Notes: generated by a model from the sequence alone, not told the origin. A DNA stretch of 64,000 nucleotides from Verrucomicrobiia bacterium (GCA_030425485.1 JAUIAM010000004.1:62001-126000), one strand, 5' to 3'. Positions 16,318-26,089 are shown, counted from the stretch's first letter. Numbers and translations are program-made.

Positions 16318-18726
16318 TCAGGGTAGTGTAAGCGATACCTGGTCTGCCCCGGTATAGAGAGGAGGTACCCGCATGGCAGCTGGGCCACCGATACAGGCAA
16401 CCCGAAGACCTGTTGAAGACAGTTTGTCATTCTTGAGTTCGTAGAAACAGACGTCCTGATTCTCGTTACTGGCAACGGCCAGATAGCGTCCATCCGGGGT
16501 AAAAACCGCTGCTTGAGGGATGCCGCCGACGCGCATAACATCTACTGCAGAGAAAGTCTGACCTTCTCGCTTTAAAAGCATGACCATGCCGGTAGAGCGA
16601 TGAGTAGGCGCCCCAGGCTTCTTGTGACTGTTCTCCAGACAATTCGCCACCAGCCATTGCCCATCCAGGCTGACATCGATACCTTCAACAACCACACCGA
16701 CGGGGATTGTATCGATAATTTCGATACGATCTGGCTCAACCCCAATCACCGACACCGATCCCGCAGCCCCGTTGCCGACAACCGCGAGCTGCCCATCGGA
16801 GGTAAAGTCTACCGCGTAGGGACCAACCGGCGTATCCAGGCGTTGGATAGCAGTCACTTGGTCGTTTTCCACAGAGGCATAGAGCACGGCGTTGGTGTTA
16901 TTCAGGGTAATAAGCGCGCGCTTGCCATCGGGGGAGAAAGCCGCATGCGACACGCTCTCATCAGCCTCAGCCACGGTAAAAGTTCCCAATAGCGTGACCG
17001 GCTCGCTGGATTCACCGAGCGCCAACAACGAAACTGTACCATCAGCACGGTTGGCGACGAGGGCACGCGTGCCTGCGGCATTGATATCCACACCTGAAGG
17101 TTGCGTCCCCAACTCAAGTGTTTGAATGATCTGCGGCGTTGCGGTGTCCAGCCGAACGACACTCAGGCGCGAATCAGGGATCTGACGCTGGCGGTCATCC
17201 GGGTCGACGCGCATGGCCGCCGAGATAAGGGCCAGGCGATTGTCCGGTGTTATGGCAACGGAGGTCGGAGGACCAATCAAGCTGGCCGGAACATTTTCCA
17301 GCTCCCTGACTTCAAGCGACGGCAAGGCTGAAGTATTGATGGCAACGAGCGAACCAGGACGGGCATCAGCGTAGATTCGTTCGTCCCCACCCACTTGTGT
17401 AAAGCGCTGATCGTTGACGCATACCATCCAGCAATCTCCTGGCGAAACGGCGACCTCATTCTCCGATGCCTGCAAGAGCCCGAGCAGGCCACGAAACGCA
17501 ATATAAGATATGACGAGTGAAAAGACAAAGGCCACCGCCAGGCCGCTGTTGAGTACCCACCCGGCGCGGTGCTTCCCCATGAGGGAGGTCTTGTTAATCA
17601 GCGTTGCAAATACGCCGATGACAAGCGGCAGGATAAAGACCTGAGCTATCTGGGTCAGGATTTGCGCCATAATGGGGTTGGCCCCCAGGATGGGCACTGT
17701 TAAGCCCAACAGGCAGGCCACAGCACAAAGCCAGCGAAACAGTGAACTGTGGCTATCAAAGCGCCCATTGCGATAGTCACTCACTAAAAGTGGCGCCACC
17801 ATACAGATAGGGAAGATGGAAGAAAGTCCCGCACTGAGCGTACCAAGCAAGAAAAGTGCGACAGCAAAGCGCCCTGCAATCGGCTCTAGCGTATGCACCA
17901 TATCAAGCACCTTGTTAATCTCCATGCCACGGCTGTGTAAGGCACCTGCGGCGCAGGCCATAATGGCACCGCTGAGCACGAACATCAGTGTTGCCCCCAT
18001 GATCGCATCCACGCGCTGGTGCTTCAGGTCTTTCTCCTGCCAGCCCTTGGCCTTTACCAGCAGCGGGCGCACGACAAACGTCGGAGCAGCCATTGTCGTT
18101 CCAACAAAAGCGGCGATCATCAGGGTCGCACCCGGTACATCCGGGATTGTCGGAATCAACCCTCCAACGATTTCTCCAGCAGGCGGCAGCACGATGAACA
18201 TCGACAGCAGAAAAGACAGGCCCAGTAGCGCCACAAAGAACACCAGGACCTTTTCAAAAAATCCGTAGCCGCCATGCCACAACAGGGCGTACATGACCAC
18301 CATGATAACAACGGCAATGCCAAGGACCGGCCAGTAATAGTCACCGTCCAGGCCCGGCACGAATAATCGCAACCCCTCATATACCGCGCTTGAGGAGAGT
18401 CCAACCAGCCCAGAGAGGCAGAACCACTGGCCCGTGACGACACCAATAATCATCAGCACAGCAAGCCACTTTCCTCCGGGTAAATGCTTCTTACAACCGT
18501 GAGCTGCGGTATCGCCTGTGACCAGGGCAAAGCGCCCTGCCGTCTCCATTAGAATGCCGGAAAAGATGCAGCTGAGTGCGAGTACCCAGAGCAGCTCCAT
18601 GCCAAACTCACTGCCCGCTTTGGACATCGCGGTTACACTGCCTGTACCCAGTGTGTAGCCTATGGCAAAAATGCCGGGACCGATGGACAGAATGATGTGG
18701 CCGAGCTTGCGAAATGTTCCAGGCAT
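16318..18726 (-). CDS. Nramp-fold transporter fused to a beta-propeller
   Basis: An 802-residue fusion. Residues 1 to about 418 form an Nramp-like membrane domain of about 11 helices (GPGIFAIGY in helix 1, SAGLSSIFPI in a later helix). Residues about 428-800 form a YncE-like seven-bladed propeller with repeats such as SVAITPDNRLALIS, AAFSPDGKRALIT and AVFTPDGRYLAVASN. In true Nramp metal carriers helix 1 has DPGN and helix 6 has MPHN; here they read TLGTG (26-30) and AAPT (213-216), so metal transport is unlikely. The neighbours are KDG kinase and KDPG aldolase, suggesting a sugar acid or related substrate. AGAGAAG precedes the ATG at 18726. The join is near nucleotides 17440-17470. Confidence 0.75.
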   Translation of the reverse strand: MPGTFRKLGHIILSIGPGIFAIGYTLGTGSVTAMSKAGSEFGMELLWVLALSCIFSGILMETAGRFALVTGDTAAHGCKKHLPGGKWLAVLMIIGVVTGQWFCLSGLVGLSSSAVYEGLRLFVPGLDGDYYWPVLGIAVVIMVVMYALLWHGGYGFFEKVLVFFVALLGLSFLLSMFIVLPPAGEIVGGLIPTIPDVPGATLMIAAFVGTTMAAPTFVVRPLLVKAKGWQEKDLKHQRVDAIMGATLMFVLSGAIMACAAGALHSRGMEINKVLDMVHTLEPIAGRFAVALFLLGTLSAGLSSIFPICMVAPLLVSDYRNGRFDSHSSLFRWLCAVACLLGLTVPILGANPIMAQILTQIAQVFILPLVIGVFATLINKTSLMGKHRAGWVLNSGLAVAFVFSLVISYIAFRGLLGLLQASENEVAVSPGDCWMVCVNDQRFTQVGGDERIYADARPGSLVAINTSALPSLEVRELENVPASLIGPPTSVAITPDNRLALISAAMRVDPDDRQRQIPDSRLSVVRLDTATPQIIQTLELGTQPSGVDINAAGTRALVANRADGTVSLLALGESSEPVTLLGTFTVAEADESVSHAAFSPDGKRALITLNNTNAVLYASVENDQVTAIQRLDTPVGPYAVDFTSDGQLAVVGNGAAGSVSVIGVEPDRIEIIDTIPVGVVVEGIDVSLDGQWLVANCLENSHKKPGAPTHRSTGMVMLLKREGQTFSAVDVMRVGGIPQAAVFTPDGRYLAVASNENQDVCFYELKNDKLSSTGLRVACIGGPAAMRVPPLYTGADQVSLTLP

Positions 18727-18798
18727 AACTTCTCTATACGGGGGTGCGGGTGGGGTAATAGACAATGACTAATACGTGCAACGCAGACACGATAAGCA

Positions 18799-19890
18799 TC
18801 AGCGCACAACGCGCCCTGATCCATTACCGTACATGAGTGCTTCGACTTCTTTGCGTGTGCTAAAATTAAAGTCGCCTTTGATCGAATGGGCGAGACAAGA
18901 AGCCGATACTGCAAAATTGATTGCGTCCTGATCCAAGGGGTAGTGACCAGAATGAAGGGCGTAGACTAGTCCGGCGGCGAATGAATCACCCCCGCCGACA
19001 CGGTCCACGATATTGCGAATTTCATACGGCTGGTAGCTACCACCCTTTACAGGTGCGAAGCTCGCTTGCCTCGTCTGCGTGTCGTAGAGCATGGCCCCCC
19101 AGTTATTGTGGCTGGCGGACAGACTCTCTCGCAGCGTGATGGCGACTTTTTTGACATTACTGAATTGCTCAGCAATAGCTGCGGCCACCTGCGGATATTT
19201 CTCGATTGAGAGTTCACCGGAGTCGACATCTGTATCCGCTGCGTGGATACCCAGCACGTCGGCGGCATCCTCCTCGTTGCCGATCACGACATCAACCCAC
19301 GGCAGGATCTCACGCATCGTATCTTCTGCGAGCTGGCGGGCCGGGCGATCCGGTGCCCACCTCCAGAGCTTCTTGCGGAAATTTAAATCGCACGAGACCG
19401 TCACTCCCGCTTGCTTTGCCTTTTCAACCGCCAAGCACACGGCCGCTGCGGCCACCTGGGAAAGCGCAGGCGTAATCCCCGAAACGTGCAACCAGCCAGC
19501 TTCACCGAAAATCTCATCCCAGGGGTACTCATCACCCGGCGTCATCGAGACCGAGGAGTAGTCGCGATCATAAATCACGTTGCTTGGTCGCTGGTTGGCA
19601 CCGGTCTCGACAAAGTACAAGCCCAGACGCCCGGTATCCGTAGACAGGACGTGTCGTGTATCCACGCCCAGCCCTCGCATCGTACGCAAGCAGGCCTCAG
19701 CAATAGCATGCTTGGGCATCGCGGAAACAAACATACTGCTCCCCCCCAGCATACTCACTGAGGCGGCCACATTTGCCTCAGCGCCGGCAAAGGTCAGGTC
19801 GAGCTTGCCGGGGCAGGCCTGGCTAAAACGATAAAACTGCTCAGGGGCAAGGCGCCCCATTATTTCACCAAAGCAGACAACGGTTTTCAT
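18799..19890 (-). CDS. kdgK: 2-keto-3-deoxygluconate kinase (PfkB family)
   Basis: A 363-residue PfkB/ribokinase-family sugar kinase. The start MKTVVCFGEIMGRLAP, the substrate-side segment FAGAEANVAASVSMLGG and the C-terminal anion-hole motif with catalytic aspartate, DRVGGGDSFAAGL, match KDG kinases. It would phosphorylate 2-keto-3-deoxygluconate to KDPG in the cytoplasm. The ATG overlaps the stop of the upstream aldolase gene (ATGA at 19887-19890), so the two are translationally coupled; the pair forms the lower uronate/KDG pathway. A 3,6-anhydrogalactose- or galacturonate-derived keto-deoxy acid is also possible. Confidence 0.88.
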   Translation of the reverse strand: MKTVVCFGEIMGRLAPEQFYRFSQACPGKLDLTFAGAEANVAASVSMLGGSSMFVSAMPKHAIAEACLRTMRGLGVDTRHVLSTDTGRLGLYFVETGANQRPSNVIYDRDYSSVSMTPGDEYPWDEIFGEAGWLHVSGITPALSQVAAAAVCLAVEKAKQAGVTVSCDLNFRKKLWRWAPDRPARQLAEDTMREILPWVDVVIGNEEDAADVLGIHAADTDVDSGELSIEKYPQVAAAIAEQFSNVKKVAITLRESLSASHNNWGAMLYDTQTRQASFAPVKGGSYQPYEIRNIVDRVGGGDSFAAGLVYALHSGHYPLDQDAINFAVSASCLAHSIKGDFNFSTRKEVEALMYGNGSGRVVR

Positions 19891-20564
19891 AAATACAAGG
19901 GATGGAGTGAAGGCGTTTTCCCGATGGCATGCATTGTTTCTCTAGCCCGATCTGTAATGCTCGCCCAATTCCCCTCTGCAATGAGAGCTCCCGGGGCAAT
20001 CCACGAACCGCCCAAGGCCAGGATATTCGGATCCTCCGCATAGGGGGCGATATTATCGCAACGTAGTCCGCCCAAGGGTATAAACTGAATCCCCAAGTGC
20101 AGATAGGGAGCGATCATATTACGTAAATAAGCGAGTCCACCGGAAGGTTCAGCCGGAAAAAATTTCAGCACATTGCAACCAAACTCCAGGGCCGTTTCGA
20201 TATCGCTCGGCGTCACGACTCCGGGGCCAAACGGCAACCCGGCAGCATCGGCGCAATCAAGCACACGACGGTTCGTGCCGGGCGCGACTGCAAAGTCCGC
20301 TCCCGCGTCCTGCACCTGGCGCACTTGCTCCGGAAGAATCACCGTACCCGCGCCGACTAACATCGCGGGAGCATGGCGCTTCATGGCCTTCAATACTTCG
20401 AGCGAACGCGGAGTACGCAGGGCCAGCTCGACTGCTGACACGCCTCCGGCCATGAGAGCATCGGCCAGCGGACCAGCCTGCTTTTCATCGTTGGAAACAA
20501 CGACCGCGATCACGCCAACATCAGCCAGCTGTCGCTTTAATTTGGGGGTAAATGCCAGGCTCAT
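19887..20564 (-). CDS. eda: KDPG/KHG aldolase
   Basis: A 225-residue class I aldolase of the Eda family that splits KDPG into pyruvate and glyceraldehyde 3-phosphate. The catalytic glutamate is E46 (AVELALRT) and the Schiff-base lysine K134 in NVLKFFPAEP; GAGTVI (71-76) is also conserved. It is the first gene of the eda-kdgK-transporter set and is divergent from the LacI-family regulator, with a palindromic operator in the shared promoter. Confidence 0.92.
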   Translation of the reverse strand: MSLAFTPKLKRQLADVGVIAVVVSNDEKQAGPLADALMAGGVSAVELALRTPRSLEVLKAMKRHAPAMLVGAGTVILPEQVRQVQDAGADFAVAPGTNRRVLDCADAAGLPFGPGVVTPSDIETALEFGCNVLKFFPAEPSGGLAYLRNMIAPYLHLGIQFIPLGGLRCDNIAPYAEDPNILALGGSWIAPGALIAEGNWASITDRARETMHAIGKTPSLHPLYL

Positions 20565-20640
20565 AAATACAAATCCAGTTCAAGGCTTAAGCTATGCAGT
20601 AACCAAACCCAGCACTTGAAGTTTGACAAAACCTATTCCA

Positions 20641-20653
20641 TGTTGCGATAACA
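20641..20653. promoter_or_regulatory. putative LacI-type operator, site D
   Basis: TGTTGCGATAACA fits the TGTTR-N3-TAACA pattern of sites A-C. It ends 8 bp before the ATG of the LacI-family gene and lies in the intergenic space shared with the eda-kdgK operon, the expected place for autoregulation and operon control. Confidence 0.6.
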
Positions 20654-20660
20654 TCACGTC

Positions 20661-21698
20661 ATGGATTCCGCCAATTCAGTCAGTCAAAAAGATGTGGCCA
20701 AGGCGGCGGGTGTATCCGTCATGACGGTCTCCCGTGTCCTGCGCAACTCGCCCCGTGTCAGCACCGAGACTAAAGAGCGCGTACTCGCAGAAGCCGAAAA
20801 GTTAGGCTATGCACCCGACCCTCTGGTCTCTCAACTTATGGAGCGCATCCGGCTGCGGCGGCAGCGTGGCGAGAGCGAAACGATCGCCTTGCTCAGTGAG
20901 CCAGATACTTCTGGCCACGATATCCATAACTACATTTCAGTGGATGATGTGCGCCAACGCGCCTCCAGTCATGGCTACCGGGTTGAAGTGTTTCAGATCG
21001 GCCAGGGAGGGCTGCCTCCCAATCGTATACGCAACATTCTCACGACACGAAATATCAGCGGTGTGCTCGTTTCCGTCAACTCACCCCAATGCGCCAGCAG
21101 CGAACTCGATTACACCGGGCTGGCCGCAGCGACTTTTGGCTTTGGCCTCCCCCGCCCCTCACTGCACAGGGCTAGCACAAACATCACCGAAGGGCTACTG
21201 GCCATTTTTCAGAGACTGGAGAAGCGTGGCTATAAGCGTATCGGTCTGGTCATTACACCCTGGGCAGACTTACGCGCGGGCCACACCTATTCGGGAGCAC
21301 TCCTGCACTATCAGCAATCGCTTCCCGCCAAACGCCAGTTGCCGCTCCTTCTCTTTACTGAGCCAAAGTTGGCCGACAATCGCGTCCTGTTCGAGAAATG
21401 GCTGCATAAGCATAAGCCGGACGTGCTCATAAGCATGCATGAGCCGATTATCACATGGCTAGGCGAAATGGGCCTGAAGATTCCCGATGATATAGGCTTA
21501 GTCGTGCATGACTGGATATCCGCGATGAACGGGCTGGCCGGCATGGATCACCGCCGCAGACAAGTGGCCGCTGCCGCAGTTGACATGCTGGCCGCTCACC
21601 TGCACCACCATGAGTACGGGATTCCGAATGCACCCTGGCAAGTGCTAATCCCGCCACGCTTTGTTGATGGCAAGAGCATTCGCCCGGAAAAAGCATAG
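20661..21698 (+). CDS. LacI-family transcription regulator
   Basis: A 345-residue regulator with an N-terminal LacI helix-turn-helix (SQKDVAKAAGVSVMTVSRVL, residues 8-27) and hinge, followed by a periplasmic-binding-type effector domain ending near residue 340. Such proteins usually repress sugar operons until a sugar or sugar acid binds. The gene is divergent from eda-kdgK, so KDG or an upstream oligosaccharide is a plausible effector. Matching palindromes at 8, 13387, 20641 and 26370 suggest it also governs the PEP-CTERM, pseudopilin and sialidase-like genes. Confidence 0.9.
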   Translation: MDSANSVSQKDVAKAAGVSVMTVSRVLRNSPRVSTETKERVLAEAEKLGYAPDPLVSQLMERIRLRRQRGESETIALLSEPDTSGHDIHNYISVDDVRQRASSHGYRVEVFQIGQGGLPPNRIRNILTTRNISGVLVSVNSPQCASSELDYTGLAAATFGFGLPRPSLHRASTNITEGLLAIFQRLEKRGYKRIGLVITPWADLRAGHTYSGALLHYQQSLPAKRQLPLLLFTEPKLADNRVLFEKWLHKHKPDVLISMHEPIITWLGEMGLKIPDDIGLVVHDWISAMNGLAGMDHRRRQVAAAAVDMLAAHLHHHEYGIPNAPWQVLIPPRFVDGKSIRPEKA

Positions 21699-21715
21699 GC
21701 CACGGAGCCTTGGCT

Positions 21716-24700
21716 TCAGGGAGTCGTGTGCGCCACGGTAACGTTGTCCACCAGGCCATCGCCAAAGGCGTCACCCCAGGCAAAGGCGATGGTGTCGAAA
21801 TCGTAGACCAAATAACCGCTCTCTACGAACTGGGTGCTCGCAGTGCTGGTGCCATCGGTCGTCGTGTAGGTAATATTCAGGTCGCCGTTGGTGAGGCGCT
21901 CAATCTCAACAGTGATATCATAATCCTCGCCCTGGACCATGGAAAAGCTGCCGGTCGGCGTCAGGTCGGAAAGCAGCCCTCCCGTTACCCCACCGACCCA
22001 GCCGTTGCCGCTGCCCAGCGAGGAAAAAACTGGACCCGCATCATCGGAGCGCCCGTAAGCACGGACGCGCTGGTTAGTGGGGTTGATGAAAAAGCCGTAG
22101 CCGCTCATGGTGAGATTCGGGTTCGTGCTATCAGCGGTTTGTCGCGAATCGCCTGAGCGGAGCAAGCCGACACGCAGCACAGTCAAGCCATCATCTGGCG
22201 TACGCGATGTCGGGGTTACACGGAGTGAAGCGGTCAGCGTTTCTTCAGCTCCAAGCGAAACAGGATGGTCGGCAGGGGTGAAGTACGCGACACCGTGCCG
22301 GATAACTGCGCTGGCCGGAGCATTCTCCAACGAGTAGACCCCCGGCGATGTCTCCACCATATCAAGATTGTTAAAGGACTGATACCACTGCGCGGATACG
22401 GGAAGATTCTGGTTTGTGCGACTGCCGTCGTCAAAGCCGTCATACAGTTTTACCGGCGAGGTGTGCGTGACGACAACGTTGTCGATCAAGCCGTCACCGA
22501 AAGCGTCACCCCAGGCGAAAGCGATGGTATCGAAATCATAAACCAAATAGTCCTCTTCGACAAAGCTGGTGCTCGCGGTGTTGATACCATCGGTCGTCGT
22601 ATAGGTGACTTTCACATCACCATTGGCCAGGTGTTCAATCTCAAGTGTGATCTCGTAGGGCATGCCCTGAACCAGCGCAAAGCCATCCTCCGGGACAGTG
22701 TCGGATATAAGCCCCCCCGTGGTTCCACCAACCCAGCCATTTCCACTACCCAGCGAAGAAAAAATGGGGCCCGCATCTTCAGAGCGTCCGTAAGCACGCA
22801 CCCCCTGGTTTGCAGGATCGACAAAAAGCCCATAGCCGCTCATCGTCAGGTCGGGGTTTGTATTATCCGCTGTTTGGCGCGAACTCCCGGAGTGGAGCAA
22901 GCCTACACGCAGCACAGTCAAGCCCTGATCGGGGGTGCGCGAGGTTGGGGTAAGTTGGAAAGAGGCCGTCAAGGTTTCCCCCACGGCCAGCGAGACAGGC
23001 GATGCGGCGGGCGCAAAGTAGCTGACACCATGTCGAATAACCGCACTGGTGGGGGCATTCTCCAGTGCGTAGGCATCAGGCGAAGTTTCCACAAGGCTGA
23101 GATTGTTAAAGGATTGAAACCACTGCGCAGAATCAGGGAGCTCCTGGTTAGCGCGGTCGTCATCTTCAAAATCATCCTTCAAGAGGATTAACCCCCGACT
23201 CTCATCCAATCGAAGCAGGCTTAAGCGAAAGAAGCACAGGGGGCCGAAGTCCATCGGCACGAGTACCCGCCAGAGATCCCTGCCACTGTCGCTCTCTACA
23301 TAGGCTTCATGTATGCTGGCTGGCCGGTGCCAACCTTCAATTAGGCTGGAAGAAACTTCAACCTGCCAATCAATGTCAGCGACGGAAGGATCGCGCCAGT
23401 ACTCGTAAGCATATGAGCCGCCCAATGTACCCGCAGTCGGCAGCAGGTGCGAATATGTCTCGGAGCGACCGACACCCAGGGCATAGCGTGTCAGGTTAGG
23501 CAATCCACTTGCCATAGCGCCAGCCCCGCTAACGTCAAGGTCCTCCAGCTCGGCTGCGGAGTATTCGCTGTAACGCCAGAAGTCAAAACTCGGCTCAATC
23601 GTAACCATGCGCGATACGGGTGTAGCCGGTGCGTATTGGTCATCTCCACTTTGCGTAGCCAGAAGACTAATCTCCCCAAGCCCGCTGAGCAGCAGCGTCT
23701 GCCATTGCACGGTACCGGGGCCCGAATCCACACTCAGCGATACGGGCAAGCCCGAATCCGAGCCCGCATAGAGCGGAATGCCTTCAGCGGAGAAGCGGAC
23801 GACCGGCCGCGGCGAAAAGGCAATCGCCTGAGACATAAGCACGGCGACCGACGCGCTACTCGAACTCCCTCCACCGTTGGAGGCTGTCACCGAGTAGTCC
23901 CCAGCCATACCCAGACCAAAATCCGCCAGACTCAAGGTGGTACCGTTTTCGCCCGGAATCGGCTCTCCCTCAAAGTACCATTGCAGGTGCGGCTCAGGAA
24001 AACCCTCCACTTCGACTTCGAGCACAACCGCGCCTCCCCCATTCACCTCCTGAGGAGTCGGTGCAGAGACAATCGTCGGTGCAATAGGAGCCAGCGGCTG
24101 GATATGAGAAGCACCGTGAAAAGTCACCTTAATGTTGGTCGTCTTGCTGTTACTTATCTCAAGGCGATAAAGCCTGTCGGCTTCATAGTCGGTGAAGTAG
24201 TACTCATTGTTAAAACGGATAAATCCATTTACCGTGCCCAGGTCGTTGGTGTTGTAGTAGGTCTGTACCCCACCGGTATCCAGCAGAGCCCGGCCCAGGT
24301 TCGTATGGCCTCCTCCATGCCAGGAAAAGAACATCCGGTTGCTGGCCTCGTGGATACCAAGAGCATTCACGTCGTCGCGTCCTGTTAGCAGATTCCCGAG
24401 AAAGTCGCGGCTCACTGCGTCGAATTTGCTAATACGGCCATTACCACTGTCAGCCACATAAATGGTACCATCCGAGCCCGCCACGATGCCCTTGGGCTCA
24501 TTAAGCCCGAAGCCACCCGTGACGAAGAAGCTCACGTCGTTGGTGAGTGTGTCCACGCGGTGCACGCGGTCAGACGTCCCCCATGAGGTAAAAAAGACAT
24601 CATCGCCATAAGCGGTCAGTGCAACGGGCATACCATCGAAATCAACCCCCTCAGTGGCTACCGTCTCCACATAATCCCCCTCCGGCGTGAAGCGCAAAAT

Positions 24701-26089
24701 ACGTCCACCGGCCTTGTTTTCTCCGACGTAAACGTCACCATTCGTCGCCTGGGTAATACCAAAAGGTCGATCCATGGAGAAGTTTGTGAACTGGCCACTG
24801 GGGGCGAGGTTCGCGTTGAGGGTTGTCTCTACCCGGCGGACTTTATCGCTGTCGGTACAGGTAACGAGGACGAATTCCCGCTCAGGATTACGAAAGTTCT
24901 CCAGTTTGTGAAAGGAGAATATGTTGCCATCATGCGCTCGATCCGGCGTGTAACTGCCGTCCCGTAAGGCCGTACGCGCAACAAAGATAAGGTCGTCGCC
25001 GTCAATCGCCGAGCAGTAGTAGTGGAAGCCCTCGACGTCGAGATCAGCCGTGTAGAGTAACATCTTTTCCAGCTCCCAATCCCGCAAGTCGGCCGAGGAG
25101 TACAGCGCTCCGGCATTACGTATCAGGTCCTCGTTTTGGGAAGTGCCGTATCCCCCGTGCTCAGGCAGCACCGGATTCGTCAGAGCCCAGAAGCGCTTTG
25201 ACACATCGTCGTAGAAGACGCAGAACTTTTTGTCTGCGCCCGGCAGGTTAACGAAGTCAGCGGTATTAAAGGTAAGCGTCGTGGCCGCTTCGTTACACTC
25301 GATCAAAGCCGAGTTGGGCATGTCCTCAACATTGGGCATCATGACAACACCCGTCTGAGGAGAGGCCACAACCTGGCTTTCGTGCCAACGCTTAAAGTCA
25401 CCACCGAGCCATGAGCCCGAGCCCGAAGGAGTTGCGTCCAGTTCGTTCGTGGCGGTCCAATCCGCATCGAGCAAATTCGGCACGAGCGGAGCTGAGATCA
25501 GTCGCATGCCGTTGGCAAAGTATATGCGACCATTATAAATATGCGGGATACTGACCGCAGAGTCAAAGCCACCGCTGGGCATCGATACCGGGCTCGACCA
25601 CGTCAGGCCCATATCGGTGGAGCGACGGATCTTGGGGTTGAAGCCACCCATAATGTAGAGATCACCATTGTAGCTGTATAGTATCTGCTTGGATTTATTC
25701 ACCTCCGAGCGCAGCGTCCATGTCTGCCCGCCATCGGTAGAACGATAGATGCGTGTAGTGCGCGGCGACGGCGGATCATCGCCATGCCAGTTGTGACTCG
25801 CAATGTAGCTACCGTCGGGCATGATCGTAATCGATGGATCGGCGATGTAGCGCTCATGCTGGTTGTGCTTGTGGATAATGACGCCGCCCAACTGCTCAGG
25901 GTCAATCGCCCGCGCTGTACTGGCAACCAGGACAGCCATGACAATCGCCAGCGTTAACCAGCAAAAGTGCCCCCCCGACCGGCTCGGGTACGCCCAATAT
26001 CTGCGTCGACAAACTCGGCTGAAAGCAAAACGAAAGGTGGAAAAGATCGCTGGAGTACGGGACTCCGCGAATACGCGTGCCAGGCTCAT
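21716..26089 (-). CDS. large modular exoprotein: sialidase-like propeller, NHL-type propeller, Ig-like and two repeat domains
   Basis: A 1457-residue secreted protein. After a long signal region (cleavage near ARA at about residue 61) comes a sialidase-like propeller (about 65-420) with Asp-boxes RSTDGGQTW and RSTDMGLTW. A second, NHL/Vgb-type propeller follows (about 425-660), then an Ig-like domain (about 665-755), a Verrucomicrobia-type linker with NLTRYALGVG (about 840-860), and two tandem copies of a 240-residue domain (about 967-1211 and 1212-1457). These copies match the PEP-CTERM protein at 117-1001, but this protein has no PEP-CTERM tail. The full set of sialidase catalytic arginines was not established, so the substrate is unknown. 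It may act on or bind a surface glycan. Operator site C lies upstream. Confidence 0.82.
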   Translation of the reverse strand: MSLARVFAESRTPAIFSTFRFAFSRVCRRRYWAYPSRSGGHFCWLTLAIVMAVLVASTARAIDPEQLGGVIIHKHNQHERYIADPSITIMPDGSYIASHNWHGDDPPSPRTTRIYRSTDGGQTWTLRSEVNKSKQILYSYNGDLYIMGGFNPKIRRSTDMGLTWSSPVSMPSGGFDSAVSIPHIYNGRIYFANGMRLISAPLVPNLLDADWTATNELDATPSGSGSWLGGDFKRWHESQVVASPQTGVVMMPNVEDMPNSALIECNEAATTLTFNTADFVNLPGADKKFCVFYDDVSKRFWALTNPVLPEHGGYGTSQNEDLIRNAGALYSSADLRDWELEKMLLYTADLDVEGFHYYCSAIDGDDLIFVARTALRDGSYTPDRAHDGNIFSFHKLENFRNPEREFVLVTCTDSDKVRRVETTLNANLAPSGQFTNFSMDRPFGITQATNGDVYVGENKAGGRILRFTPEGDYVETVATEGVDFDGMPVALTAYGDDVFFTSWGTSDRVHRVDTLTNDVSFFVTGGFGLNEPKGIVAGSDGTIYVADSGNGRISKFDAVSRDFLGNLLTGRDDVNALGIHEASNRMFFSWHGGGHTNLGRALLDTGGVQTYYNTNDLGTVNGFIRFNNEYYFTDYEADRLYRLEISNSKTTNIKVTFHGASHIQPLAPIAPTIVSAPTPQEVNGGGAVVLEVEVEGFPEPHLQWYFEGEPIPGENGTTLSLADFGLGMAGDYSVTASNGGGSSSSASVAVLMSQAIAFSPRPVVRFSAEGIPLYAGSDSGLPVSLSVDSGPGTVQWQTLLLSGLGEISLLATQSGDDQYAPATPVSRMVTIEPSFDFWRYSEYSAAELEDLDVSGAGAMASGLPNLTRYALGVGRSETYSHLLPTAGTLGGSYAYEYWRDPSVADIDWQVEVSSSLIEGWHRPASIHEAYVESDSGRDLWRVLVPMDFGPLCFFRLSLLRLDESRGLILLKDDFEDDDRANQELPDSAQWFQSFNNLSLVETSPDAYALENAPTSAVIRHGVSYFAPAASPVSLAVGETLTASFQLTPTSRTPDQGLTVLRVGLLHSGSSRQTADNTNPDLTMSGYGLFVDPANQGVRAYGRSEDAGPIFSSLGSGNGWVGGTTGGLISDTVPEDGFALVQGMPYEITLEIEHLANGDVKVTYTTTDGINTASTSFVEEDYLVYDFDTIAFAWGDAFGDGLIDNVVVTHTSPVKLYDGFDDGSRTNQNLPVSAQWYQSFNNLDMVETSPGVYSLENAPASAVIRHGVAYFTPADHPVSLGAEETLTASLRVTPTSRTPDDGLTVLRVGLLRSGDSRQTADSTNPNLTMSGYGFFINPTNQRVRAYGRSDDAGPVFSSLGSGNGWVGGVTGGLLSDLTPTGSFSMVQGEDYDITVEIERLTNGDLNITYTTTDGTSTASTQFVESGYLVYDFDTIAFAWGDAFGDGLVDNVTVAHTTP
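21719..23190 (-). repeat. tandem pair of about 735-bp repeat units
   Basis: Two adjacent in-frame units, about 22456-23190 (first in the protein) and 21719-22455 (second), encode copies of the same domain. Shared blocks include SAQWFQSFNN/SAQWYQSFNN, ENAPTSAVIRHGV/ENAPASAVIRHGV, LTMSGYG and FDTIAFAWGDAFGDGL. A third copy lies in the gene at 117-1001. Confidence 0.9.

Noticed and set aside
16008-16541. 177-codon frame read as a complete gene
   Set aside because: Only about the last 95 codons resemble a protein family (MFS tail). The first part overlaps the propeller gene in another frame and has no sensible start, so only a remnant is called.
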